Assembly: GCF_047948215.1 (NCBI RefSeq)
Contig: NC_134455.1
Span: 162,050,575 to 162,114,574 of the forward strand
Source of the DNA: Lycorma delicatula
Lineage: Eukaryota > Arthropoda > Insecta > Hemiptera > Fulgoridae
Length of the DNA stretch: 64,000 bases
Direction: 5' to 3'
Every line of letters starts with the position of its first letter. Position 1 is the stretch's first letter. Position numbers and translations under genes: made by a program. This document shows, in pieces, positions 34,587-45,472 of this stretch. The notes beneath the pieces were generated by a model. The model was not told where the DNA came from. It made no database searches and was given only the letters and a program-made list of their open reading frames with translations.

Positions 34587-35688
34587 TACATTATTTTCTA
34601 AAGAAGGTATATTATAATCACAAAGTCAATATTCATATCCAAATTGTACCGTGTTAAAAAAAATTTAGACCGATTTTTATATTAAGTTACAGTACAACTT
34701 ATGGTGAAATCCGGAGATTTGAATTAGATTATGAAGTATCATTGTTATTCAAAAACTGTTGTAATTTGAATCATATTATTTTTATACTTTTGTATTTTTA
34801 TGTGCATGTACGTTTCGAATAGCTCAACTTCGTATAAATTTCGTCCATTAGTTTTCACGTGTAAAACTTTTAATTATAACTATACTAATCAGTTCATATA
34901 ATACAAAATTCTGGTATTCGGAACTATACTACTAAAATATACTAAACTCATTCTCAAGAACGTACTAACAGAAAAACTGCACAATAAAATATTTAGTTCG
35001 AGTCAATGAGTACAACAGAACACGACTAGAGACGCTCTTACATAAATTTTAGAACAAAAAAATGCATAGCACTCAAATTGCATTAACAATCACAATTAAA
35101 AAATAGTTCTCATAAAATTTAAAAATGCCGCTTAAAAATGGATACAAATCACTAATAAAACAAAATACACATTCTAGTTTACAAACAGTAAAACGAATGT
35201 TATTTAGTTTCGGATCTAAAATCTTACTATTTTGACTCAGATCTACATTTAAAAAAGAGATGAAGTTTTTCTTAACGATACAAGTAAAATTACTTAATTT
35301 AACTTGTGACCTAACAAAAAACTTATCTACCACTTCATTCAACCGTATTACTCATTCACAAGCCGACAGAAAATTGAAAATATAATACATAATTACAAAG
35401 AATGAAAACTAGACGAAAATGAGCACTTCGAAATAAATGAATTTACTAACTTGCAAAAACTTCGTTCTCAATGAACAGACATTACTTAAATCATATCCTT
35501 ACTTTGAACATATAGTAAACTAACAAAAATCCTAGAAAACTTTATTCTAAGGCTAGCGCCATGTTCAACAGAACGATAATATTCAATGCTATTAGCAGCA
35601 GCATTTGAAGAAGGTTTATAGTGAAAGCTACCTAAACCTCGGGCAAGTTTCTTTGTTTCACCTCAAATTAAAATAACTGTTTTCAGCC
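34587..35688. other. AT-rich non-coding stretch ending at a poly-A
   Basis: No recognised coding sequence; an 89-codon minus-strand frame at 35073-35342 has no motif I know. The last 150 bases are GC-richer and run directly into a pure A tract, so a retrocopy 3' end is possible. Confidence 0.4.
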
Positions 35689-35713
35689 AAAAAAAAAAAA
35701 AAAAAAAAAAAAA
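35689..35713 (+). repeat. Poly-A tract (25 bases)
   Basis: An uninterrupted A25, the longest homopolymer in the window. It may be a retroposon tail, but no TSD was found. Confidence 0.95.
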
Positions 35714-36582
35714 CACCTGTTCGACAAATAATAATCATTAATTTGTAGAGTTATCAATGACAATTTAACTGCTCTTAACAATTTAGTTTTGTGACATCCT
35801 ATTTCAAATTAATAATATTAAAAATATTATTATTAATTAAAAACATTTAAAAGAGAAAAAATTATGTTTCAATATTATAATACATAAATTTAAGAATAAA
35901 AATGGTAAATAACATTGCAACGAAAAAAATTAAATTTAAAAATATTTTTAGTAACTAACTACTTGTTATATTTTTAGTTTAAAACTTTTTTTACACGAAA
36001 CTTGTGAATCAAGGTTGGCCAGTTGTAGTGGTGATTTCTCGATCCTGAAAAAAAGTTCGATTTCCTGAAAAAGTCAGGAATAGAATTTTTCTATTCATAA
36101 TTTTTTTATACAACACATTCATATACGTATAATGTGATATGATTTCATTCATGCCATTTTGTTACTTATACATACATTATTATATTATATATACATATAT
36201 ATATTATATGAATTGTATGAATGTACTTGCATGTATGACATCATAATAAAAACATAAAAATTGAGTATTTAAAAAAAAATTCTACTTTCTTTTTGTAATT
36301 TGAAAAATTACGTTATTACTTCTTTATTACATACAAGTTACTTAAATTAGGAGTACTTTTCCAGTATAAAATAATAATTCAAAATAATATTACAAAGATC
36401 AAAATAGAAAGTCTGTAAAATTAAAGAAATTAAATTTTTTTAAATTGTTTTGTTTTAATTTTTACAATTGGATTTTAATAAAAATAATTGCATTGTTATT
36501 TAATGATTTTGAAACAAAAATTTTGCTATGTAGAATATTACGCTTTTTTCAAGCACAGGCATGCAATTTTTACTTTTAATTT
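35714..36582. other. AT-rich non-coding stretch
   Basis: Only AT-rich sequence, with two small adjacent inverted repeats at 36062-36080 and 36079-36096. Nothing else seen. Confidence 0.5.
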
Positions 36583-36645
36583 TTGAGGGTTGGGATTTGG
36601 GCCAACTACCCACTTCAGAAGAAATCATCGGTTACGTAAATTCCT
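36583..36645 (+). repeat. RTE leader segment, upstream copy
   Basis: TTTTGAGGGTTGGGATTTGG, then GGCCAACTACCCACTTCAGA and AGAAATCATCGGTTACG. It recurs with few changes at 37727-37783, immediately upstream of the RTE endonuclease relic. Confidence 0.8.
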
Positions 36646-37726
36646 GTACATTAAGTAAATTTTGTCAGTTTTTGTTGTTTTACATCAAGTTTTTCAAGAA
36701 GTAAATTTTTGCAATTAGTAATTTTTTTAAACTTAAACGGCAGAGGATTTTGGTTGGTTTTTATTTTTTTTTAGCTAATGAGAAATATGAATTTCATCCT
36801 TACAATATATATTATAATTAAAACCACTTTAACCAATACTTTTGACTGTTTAAAAATCAAATTAGACTTATTTTGCATTCTTAATAAAACAGAAGCACTT
36901 TAAATACATAACATGATATCAAATGATTTAGAGATATTATACCAAATGCTGTTTAGTGTTTGGTTCAGCCAATTTATGTGTAGCTCAATTCATTTTCAGT
37001 ACGGTGTAAATCAGATGAAGAAGGGCCTTCCCCGCAACTATTGACCCATCAGTTGGAGTGAAACAAATCTTGTTGAGTGTAATGCTTAAGAGGGATTTCC
37101 ATTATTCTTTACATCCTTGTTTAATCCTTGCTTAGGTAATTTCACATTAAAATATCAACAAAGGATATTAATAATAAAAACAAATTTTAATAAATTACTG
37201 GATCTCTATCATGGAGGACTAAATCTGGAACTTAAAAAAGTCCAAAGTATTTAATTAGAAAAAATACAATCTGCAGAGGCACTATGATACTTTACCAGAA
37301 TGGTTACATAATTTTGTAAATTGTAATAAGATTGATACAGTAATTGTAATTACTTTTTTAAAAATTACCATCTAGTCTGTATATAAACATACATCTAGAA
37401 CCTCTTTTCATTGGTAAATTTGAAGAGTTCACGCTCTTTTAATTTGAATTTTTTTTTTGAACATTATTTAGCTTATAGGGCTAGAATAATCCTCATATTA
37501 AGTGTGCGTTGACAGGGTTTGCATTCCCTGCCTATCTCTGACAGCAGATTGAATTCTCTTATTTCTGAGTTGCAGAAGCACTAAACTGCCCATCCCAGTA
37601 GTGTGGAAGTTGTTAACAAGGATGCATGGGTACTTCTCTGCAGGTCTGGGGGAAATTTCTTTTTGAAGGGCTTGGTTCTGATGAGGTAGACTAAAGACAA
37701 TGTATCCCATACACAGTCCACAAAGA
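36646..37726 (+). other. Region between RTE leader copies
   Basis: 36950-37130 (AGAAGGGCCTTCCCCGCAAC, TATTGACCCATCAGTTGGAG) and 37500-37726 are less AT-rich and look like 5' untranslated sequence of the RTE-like element. A 92-codon open frame runs antisense across 37776-37498. Because it overlaps the leader repeat it is probably an antisense by-product and not a gene. The stretch between about 37130 and 37490 is AT-rich with nothing recognised. Confidence 0.45.
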
Positions 37727-37851
37727 GTATTTGAGGGTTGGAAGTTAGGCCAACTACCCACTCCAGAAGAAATCATCGGTTACAAATCATAGAAGTAAGA
37801 CTTGGAAGTAGGAATTGATCAAAGGGTAAATAACTGGGTATGAACAAAAGA

Positions 37852-38275
37852 TTTGAGGATCGGATCATGGAATGTCAGAATCCTAGCAGCCCTGAAAGGA
37901 TTTGATATTTTGGGAGATGAATTAAAGAAATATAGAATGAAGATTGTGGTTTTACAAGAAATCAGATGCCAGAGGATGGAAAAATTCATATCAAAGATTT
38001 TGTTATATAATATATAGTATAGTGATATAGTATGACTGTGTAGTATATAATATGATTGTGATAAAATATAGTGCTGGTGCAAATGGAAAATGGTTCAAAG
38101 GGGTTGGCTTTGCTATAAGAAAAAGTTAGCAGGAGTGAGAATCAAATAAATCATGTACTTGTAGATAGTAGGCATATAAGTAGTGTGACTAATGCATATA
38201 GTCCAAGAGGTGTGGAGGTTGGGACAGACCACTATCTGGTTTCAGAAAAGCTCAGGCAAAAACTAGTCACTAAGC
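37852..38275 (+). pseudogene. RTE-like LINE endonuclease domain
   Basis: Begins LRIGSWNVRIL (37853-37885; the family has TWNVRTL, with the Asn important for catalysis). It continues to KKYRMKIVVLQEIRCQ (the metal-binding Glu in LQEIRW). After frame damage come NHVLVDSRHISSVTNAYSPR and GTDHYLVSEKLRQKL (about 38228-38266), where the SDHYLV motif carries the catalytic Asp-His. The active-site Tyr/Asp segment between these blocks is not recognisable, and S is replaced by T in the last motif. A short open frame covers 38185-38376. Confidence 0.85.
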
Positions 38276-38439
38276 AAAAAATAGCAGCTAGAAAAGAGTT
38301 ATTAATGACAGACAATACAGAAGATATCACATACAGAAGAAGAGTTCAAGATAAAACTACAAAACAGGTTCCCTGAACTCGAGGAACAAGTTGTGCATTA
38401 TATATGTGAAGAAATAGAAATGGGGGAAAATAAATGTCA

Positions 38440-39600
38440 AACATAATAAAACGTGGTAAAAGATACTGTGTGGGAAGTCTGTGGAAAAAGGTAAAAGACC
38501 CATGGTTTACAAAAGAGTGTCAAAATATGATTGTAAAAAGAAGAGAGATAAAAAGAAAATGGTTTCAGAACCAGATTGAACAAGAGAAAGAGAACAATCA
38601 ACAGAGATACTAAGAGAAGCATATTGTGAAATTTACAAGCAAAAAAGACCATTACTCAAGAAATTAATTTATTAAATTAAAAAGTAAAAGAGTGTATATT
38701 TATAAGAAGCTCAAAAGAACTGAAGATGACAGAAAGGCAACTTAGTGCAAGGGAATTCTACAGGTTGTACCATTTTTCAAAGTTGAATTTTCAGCAAGAT
38801 GTTGTGGAATAAAGGATGAAAACGGGGATGTTGTGATGGAGAAGGATGCTGCTTTAGAGGTGTGGAAAGAATGGAAAAGGACGGTGCAAAATATTGTAAA
38901 ATCCAGCTACATGTGTTACCATCATCAGAAGAAGATAGAGAGGGAAAGTAGTAAGGCACTAAGCTATGATAGTACTATGATAGATGTTATAAAGAGACTG
39001 GGGAAAAACTTAATTAAGGAAATTCATAGTGTAATAGTAAACATACGGGGTAAGAAAACAAATCCAAAAATCATTTCTATCTACAAAAAATGGAAAAGTA
39101 CGTGTGCTCAAATTACAGAAATACTCCGTTTTAAATGTGGTTTATGTAAAGTATTCTCTAAAATACTGTTAATGAGGTTAAATTCTCATTAGGTCTACAG
39201 TTGAATAGATTTTTACAGCAACAATCAATATCAAAGTATTGGGAATCCAATAATAAGTTTTTTGTATATTGATAGATTTTAAGAAAGCATATCGAGATAG
39301 AAATGACTTATGGAAGAGTATGGAAAAGCATGGGATACCAAAAAAATTATTAGGCTTACAGAAATGTGTGTAATGGAGTCAAGGGCAAGTGTGAAGTGGA
39401 TGGAAACATGTGAAAATTTTCTTATAAATACTGATAGTGTGGCAGGGAGATGGTATCTTCCTAATTCTTTTCAATATAGCTGTGCTAGAAGCACAACAGA
39501 AAACAAAAAGCTTAGAAAAATAAAATTGAGAGGGGATTTAAAAATACTGGCATTTGCTGATGACATAGGAATTATGTGTGAAAAAATGGAAAATCTTTAA
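38440..39600 (+). pseudogene. RTE-like LINE reverse transcriptase
   Basis: Segments in changing frames: EVWKEWKRTVQN (38860), DVIKRLGKNLIKEIHSVIVN (about 38983), ISIYKKWKSTCAQITEILRF and VFSKILLMRLNSH (to 39190). Then IDFKKAYR with DLWKSMEKHGIPKKLL (about 39274-39350), then LKILAFADDIGIMCEKMENL (39541-39597). FADD is the catalytic YxDD-type motif (39553-39564). The family pattern GLRQGD-LSP-LFN survives only as AGRWYLPNSFQYS. Many stops and shifts are present, with a deletion before the IDFKKAYD block. Confidence 0.85.
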
Positions 39601-40170
39601 GTATTAGTGGCAACACTCATTAAAGAAACCTAAAAAGTTGGGCTAGTTGTGAATGAAGAGAAAACTAAAATAGTTCATTTCAGAAGGAATGCATCTAGGG
39701 ATAGAAACACTAATTACAAAATAGCAAACCTGACAGTAGAGTGTATGAACACCAAGCCTATTCAGGCTTGGTGTGATCACCAGTAATAAAAATTTGGAAG
39801 ATGAAGAGATTTAGTTATTTAGTTTAGTTAAAAAATGCCAGTAAGTAATGCAAAAAGCTGATGTCTACAAAGTTGTTATCTCTTTTATCAAAAGTGAAGG
39901 TGAATAAAGCTATTATACAATTTGCTATGAAGTACAACAGTGAAACATGGGTCAAATCAAAGAATAATGAAAAACGTCTAGTAGTCTTGAAAATAAAATA
40001 TTAAGAAAATTATGGCATCCCATTGAGAAAGGAGTAGTGAGGAGGATAAGAAAAAACAGAAAACTAAGATGGTTGTATCAAGATCCTAATATTATAGCTA
40101 TGGTAAAAGCAAGAAGGATAAGTTGGTTAGATCATGTGTTGAGAAGACACAGTAATTACTGTTGTAGCAG
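39601..40170 (+). pseudogene. RTE-like LINE C-terminal region
   Basis: After the RT the translation gives LVVNEEKTKIVHFRR, then KAIIQFAMKYNSETWVKSKN (family: Y-L--TYG-ETW--TK), then KILRKLWHPIEKGVVRRI and ARRISWLDHVLRRHSNY (family: RLRWAGHVLRM). An 11-bp perfect hairpin at 39749-39774 interrupts the region; it has no counterpart in the protein family. Stops and frameshifts are present throughout. Confidence 0.8.
39749..39774. repeat. 11-bp perfect hairpin with 4-base loop
   Basis: ACACCAAGCCT, loop ATTC, AGGCTTGGTGT, inside the RTE remnant. Confidence 0.95.
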
Positions 40171-41811
40171 TTACTTATTTGATATTTTTTCTTTGTATTA
40201 AATTGTCACAAACTATTTTACTAAATTATTTAGTATTATATTTAGTGTCGTTTTAAAATTTATATTAATGTTTTTCAACATATTACAGAATTAAACTACT
40301 CTTCACTGAAATACACTTGCTTTACTCAGCTAAGAAATTCGTTTTGCTCTAATCAAAGTCTTGAATTTATAATGTAATTTTATACACGCAGGATAAAAAA
40401 TTAATTAAATCAAAAAAGAAAATTGTTGAATAGATTAAAGAAAATGTTTTTGGTTCATTGAAAAGACATATTAGGATCTTTTCATGTGTTGTGCAGTTTC
40501 AAGAAGTAACTCTCTGCTACTCTGGTCCTAGAAGCTTCGGCCCAAATTGCATCGAACATTTGATGTTCCATAAAAGAAAGCTATGTGAAAAACATATTTT
40601 CCAAAACTTAATCACCTCAATTAATTAATTATATTAAAAACTTAACGATGTAATAATATGTTACGTTTTTAAATGGTTAGTGTCATTTTTAATTTAGATT
40701 AAAATATTTTATAAGAACCTTTTAACCAATATTAACTTAGATAATCTAACAAGTAAATTCAGCCTGCTGCAGCTTAATGGCTTAAGCAACTGATTTGCTC
40801 TGTTTGTTACAAAACAATTTAGTAAATTAAATTTCCAGAGACTTAAATAAATTGAGGCTTCGTATTTACTAAATTAAAATGAAATAATTAGAAAAGTATA
40901 TCGCATTAGGGATATAGTTTTATAGGGTTGTAGGTCTGGGTATTTATTTATACATATGAAACAATAAATATATACTTTCAGGCAGGACAAGAAATAAAAA
41001 TGCCTTTCTTTTAAATTAAGAAAAAAATCACATATAAAATAAAGTACTTCGTAACTTTTTACGGAATAGAATACACCACAGTACGTGCATTTCTAAAATT
41101 AAAATATAACTTTCTTTTTAAGAACGCAGTTTTTTAAATTTTTAGATTTTAATTAGCTGTGTACCTTTGAAAAATACATGTTCCCGTAAGGAGAATTCAT
41201 ATACTACTCTTATTCAACTCTAAAAAACTAGCATTGCATTATTGTTGAGCATACATACATATTTATATCTCCTCATTGCGAGACCAGTGCAATACTTCAG
41301 TTATTTTTTCGCTAAAGATGCAATTTAGAGAGAATCTTTTAAGGGAGAAACCACTTTCACTATGATAACATTTATCATACACATAATATAGAGTATTATA
41401 TAAAATCTTTTACCGTGCTTGTTAATAAATACTTTTCATTTAATTAAAAAAATAAATTAATCTTAAAAGTAACTGAATAAATCTTGTAAAATCAATCCTT
41501 GTAAAATAAATGTATGAAGAAACAGTTTTAGAAAGCACAAACCTTTAAAAGAAGTTCTTCTCTAATAACATTAGAGATCTAATGTTATCAACCTTTGTTT
41601 TTTCAAATATTTTCTTATTTGTGTTGCTTCTGGAGAATGTATTCCTACAAGACATACATTCAATAAAACTTGGAAGAAATAAGTCCATTATTTTTTTAAT
41701 CATATATCATTCATTGACGATAAGAATATGTTACATAGTTTGTGATGTAATATGCCTTCTACACTTTCCTCAAATATGATTTTTTAGGTAGATTTCATAA
41801 GAAAGCTACGT
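40171..41811. other. AT-rich non-coding stretch
   Basis: No gene, RNA or repeat recognised. A 65-codon hydrophobic frame at 41582-41779 is probably a chance frame. Confidence 0.5.
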
Positions 41812-42130
41812 ATAGTACTATGATTCGATTTCCAGAAAATTTTGACATATCTTCGCATTTCACATTCCCCAGACTCCAAAACCGCCGTCACTTCAAAAGT
41901 TTATATATACATTTATATCTGGTATGTATAATATATATATATTTCACTTTCTTGTGGAATGCCGTAATTTTGCACCAATCACTTTCAAATTGATACATAA
42001 AATATAACGACCCAAAATTTCGGTTGAGTTCCTTAATGAGCAAAATCGAACCATTTCCACCTAAAATCGGGGTGGAAATGGGGGGGGGGCTTTTTTGAAA
42101 ATGAAATATCGCTATAACTTTCTTATTACG
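41812..42130 (+). repeat. Dispersed repeat C, copy 2
   Basis: Second copy of the unit at 31378-31690, same orientation. It shares ATGATTCGA-TTCC-GAAAAT, TTTCACTTTCTTGTGGA, GCCGTAATTTTGCACCAATC, a G-run and ATATCGCTATAACTTTCTTA. This copy has an extra TATATA segment (about 41905-41940) and a fuller AAAATCGGGGTGGAAATGG block before the G-run. Confidence 0.85.
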
Positions 42131-42385
42131 TAAAATAACGAATTCCTTTAAAGTTCCTTCTATTCTTTGGATAAGGGCCTAAAACTTATCTAGTAAATTT
42201 TTTTGATATCACCAACCATTGGCCCACGGGGTGAATAAAATGGGGTTTCAAAGATATAAAAAATCATACCTCCATAAACATATCTTAAACTTTTGTATGA
42301 AACAATTTTTGATATGACCAACTCCTGCGGCAAGAGATGGCCAAAATCTTGCTGGAATTGTAAGATGGGGCTTTTTTTCTTACTC
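42131..42385 (+). other. Continuation of repeat C or unrelated sequence
   Basis: Contains phrases of the same style (ATATCACCAACCATTGGCCC; TTGATATGACCAACTCC), suggesting internally repetitive sequence. No counterpart was found after copy 1. Confidence 0.35.
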
Positions 42386-42850
42386 CCCTACGCCGGACCC
42401 GCAATTAAGTGTAGAACAGCGTAAAGGATGTCCTTTCTACTCTAACAGCCCTTCCCACCTACCGGCATGACAGGTCGGATCTTTATTTTATATTATATTA
42501 GTAAGCCATTATTATTAGCAACCCATTAGAGTGCCCCACTTCCTGTACAGTTTTTTTAGCAATGTTCCTATATTAGGAAAGCATATAACCCATAGTCCTC
42601 TTTGGAGTAAGCCAGGTCAAATCCAGCTCCTGTCGAACACCGTCCCACCTACAACAATGGTATATGGTATGCTCGGGTGTGTCCTGTGATTCACAGTATC
42701 TACAAACAGAGGTAGCGTGTTTTCCAAACCGGCACAGGCACCCCTCAAACTCGCCATGCCCGGTTAGAAGCTGGGAGAGGTAGTATCCCACCTCCCCAAA
42801 AGCACGCTGCACCCACAGATCAATGCTATTTATAATGCGTCTTGTCCATA
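42386..42850 (-). mobile_element. R1-like LINE 3' end
   Basis: The ORF2 C-terminus (42573-42830) is followed on the minus strand by a 3' UTR containing the segment at 42395-42480. Related sequence occurs at 54890-54990 and 62515-62625 (AATTAAGT, then GTGTCCTT, then CCGG and GGCAGGTCG). The element is cut off at its 5' side near 42850. No TSD is identified. Confidence 0.75.
42573..42830 (-). pseudogene. R1-like LINE ORF2 C-terminus
   Basis: YYLSQLLTGHGEFEGCLCRF and then SVCRYCESQDTPEHTIYHCC, followed by RWDGVRQELDLTWLTPK. The C-x2-C-x6-H-x4-C zinc motif (CRYCESQDTPEHTIYHC) and the preceding LTGHGEF block match the R1-clade C-terminus and the copy at 33.6 kb. The 79-codon frame is intact over this part, so this fragment may be younger than the others. 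Confidence 0.88.
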
Positions 42851-43737
42851 CTCCCGTAGGAGAAACAAAAAAATCTAACGCACTAGTATTGCCAATAACT
42901 TTATAACTATAGTGATAATCTAAAACAATAATTTTCCAAAATGTAATTATACTTTAAGTAATATTAATTAAGAAAATTCATAACTTCTAAAACCCTTTTT
43001 GTACTTTTTTTATTCTCAATACAAGAAAAAAGGAAGTAATGTGTTTACGATATTGCAGAAATCTACCCTGAACGTTCATTGTACTGTTAAAAAAATGTAA
43101 TTTTGAAATGAATTACTTGAAAGGTGATTTTTTTTTTTTTGGCTTCTACTTTTTTTTAGTTAAGAGAAGCAACATTATTTTAAAATTCAGTTGAAGATTA
43201 GTTTCTTCTTAAAGCATTTGAATGATCTGTCGTCTCTGAAGAGGTCATGTCACTATCTGTAACATGTAACAAAACGTGTATACTAAAATAAATGTTTAAT
43301 GTAATTTTAAAGAAATAAATCCATTATAAAATTATATTTGGCGTTGGTTACGAATTATGTTAGCAGTGTAACATATTTATTTAACGTAAATTTAAAATAT
43401 TTTTATCATCCAGACTGCAGTAAAGAAGCATATTATGCTAAACGTTATGAGATAAACGGCTAATTCCTTTATCCATACACATGAAAAAAAAAAAAAGACA
43501 AATACATAAAATAAAATAACATATTAATTACACTGATAGACAAAAAAAAGAGTGTTACCATTTCTTGAATTGCTTTTTTGAGTACATTACAGATCTGTAA
43601 ATACAATTTTTCTGTCACCCTAAGTTTTAAATAAATTACGCTTAAAAAATTAAAAAAAAAAAAATTTTTTAAATAAAGGAAAATATAGTTAAAATCTGTA
43701 AAATTTATCATTTTTCATAGCCACACCTGTATTAGAA
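42851..43737. other. AT-rich non-coding stretch
   Basis: Poly-T and poly-A runs and AT-rich sequence. No feature seen. Confidence 0.5.
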
Positions 43738-45360
43738 TGATTTCGCTGATGCTTTTCTTTTATAAATAGCCTCAGGCATATCCCGAAATAATGCCCAGTA
43801 GTAATTGGCTAGCATGTTAGTTCCACTTTATAGCGGTTTTCCATTACCGAAATGTCTTCGTGGAAACGTTCATCGTGTTCGTCACTTACGTCTCCGAGGT
43901 TGTCCGGGGAAAAAATTCAGATACGAGTGAGGAAATGTATTTTATATATTACATCCCATAGTTCTATATCAAATAAGAAGTTGATTAATATATCGCGGTA
44001 ATTGTCGCATTTTTGTTTGCCGATAAAAGTTTTGCAAACGTCTTCTTGCAAGCTGCACTTTCTACATTATTTAACATTGAGTTAAATACAACATTTTTTA
44101 CCAACTCTTATTTGAGGACCAACAAATATTCCTTCTTTAATTTGTCCTTATCTTATATTCGGAAATTTCTGGCTGTTATACAAAAAATCCGGGACTATCC
44201 TTCTTCATTGCTTTTACATAATTTTTCATTAGTCCTAGCTTGATATGGAGAGGGGGTAAAAGTATTTTTTTGGGTTCAACTAAGGGCTCATGAATAATAT
44301 TTTTTCCCATTTGAAGTTAAGTTGTCTCGTTTCTTCGACTCTTTGGTATCATAATGTTTATCCCTATCTCGGCTATCCCATTCTCAAAGAAAACACATGT
44401 ACTGCCTAACTGCATGCCTAACAAAATAGATATAACTTTCAAATCACTACATATGTTCCAGCTACGTTTTTTATAATTTATTTTTTCAAGAACGTCTTTC
44501 ATCACATCGTATGTCTCTTTCAAATTAATACCACAAGAGATTCGTATCGAAGGACATTTGTTACCGTTGTGTAATAGAACCACTTTTAAAATATACTTGG
44601 ACGAGTCTCTGAAAAAAGGGCCAGTCCTCACGTTTATAAACTTTTCCTAAGTGCAACATAAGCTCATCAATATTTGTGCAATAAACCAAATTATTTTCAT
44701 CAATAAAGTACTAATAAAGTTCTTTTTGTCGGCTTTGAAAGCCAGAAAGTTTTGTATTTTTTTTTAATGTAAATTCCAAACTTAAAGTCTTGCTCTTAAC
44801 AGTTCAGCTTGATTTTTTGATAAGTTTAAATCCCTAACCAAGTCATTTAATTCACCTTGTGATATAAAATATGGCTTATTGGAAGATAATTCAAAATCAA
44901 AATCATTGTTGTTTTCTTCAGTACTACCTGATTCTTCATCACTGCTTTTGAAACATACATTCACAGGTGGCTTAGGAACCGGAATAATTTCACTTTGAGG
45001 TACAGGCCTGATTGCAGATTGCAATGAAGGATATTTTACAGTAAGTTCAGATATTTTTAGAAATTACAGACACGCTTGTTAAACAAAAGTAACAATCGGT
45101 GTCATGATACTTTGGTTCATTACAAACCAAAGGTACACCAAATGGCAAAGACTTCCGTGGTACCTTTCTGCCATCCTCTTAAATATACAGAACAATTAGT
45201 GCGTACTACACGCAGATAAGGAGCCCATCCTTATCACCAATTTTACACTGAAAGTACAAATGATATGCTGTTTTAACTAAAGGTGTAATGTTTTTTCTAT
45301 ATGATTTTACGGTAAACTCACCACATACATAAAAAAAGGCATCACACAATTTCGAGGCAT
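43738..45360 (-). pseudogene. Uncharacterised multicopy arthropod gene, frameshifted
   Basis: The copy starts at ATG (45360, MPRNC) and runs to KRKASAKSF near 43738. Landmarks are VCGEFTVKSYRKNITPLVKT; YHLYFQCKIGDKDG; QSAIRPVPQSEIIPVPKPP; QGELNDLVRDLNLSKNQAEL; FRDSSKYILKVVLLHNGNK; WNICSDLKVISILLGMQLG; HEPLVEPKKILLPPLHIKLG; and finally DNLGDVSDEHDERFHEDISV with ANYYWALFRDMPEA. I recognise these as a protein family present in many copies in insect genomes, function unknown to me and plausibly transposon-encoded. Several frameshifts and stops occur (after MPRN; near 44780; 44640; 44310; and a degraded 44000-44250 segment). A 94-bp insert sits at the start codon. Length is near full. Confidence 0.8.
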
Positions 45361-45472
45361 TATGACACCCCCAACACCGTAGGGGAAGACACCGCCTTGT
45401 GACGTTTCCGGTCGCCACACCGCCCCCCCTTTCAAAACCCTGTGGGCTTCAACGGGAGAGGAATTATGACAC
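45359..45472 (-). mobile_element. 94-bp retroinsert with 10-bp TSD at start codon
   Basis: ATTATGACAC at 45359-45368 and again at 45463-45472 flank 94 bp (45369-45462) containing CCGTAGGGGAAGACACCGCC and CCGGTCGCCACACCG. Related to the 73-bp insert at 32038-32110, with extra sequence at the right side, consistent with different 5' truncation points of the same source. The duplicated target overlaps the ATG of the surrounding pseudogene. Confidence 0.8.

Larger units (their letters stand above)
37727..40170 (+). mobile_element. RTE-like LINE, decayed
   Basis: A leader repeat copy, then an AP-type endonuclease, RT and C-terminal domain, all in the expected order and orientation but heavily frameshifted. 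The domain series matches the RTE-like elements often misannotated in insects as 'craniofacial development protein 2-like'. Length to the last motif is about 2.4 kb against roughly 3 kb for an intact coding region, so internal deletions are likely. No poly-A or TSD is recognised at the 3' end. Confidence 0.85.

Noticed and set aside
34356..34601. 81-codon plus-strand frame
   Set aside because: Antisense of the Tigger transposase N-terminal fragment.
38833..39192. Independent 119-codon host gene
   Set aside because: The frame contains RT motifs of the RTE-like element in the correct order and is flanked by further parts of the same element.
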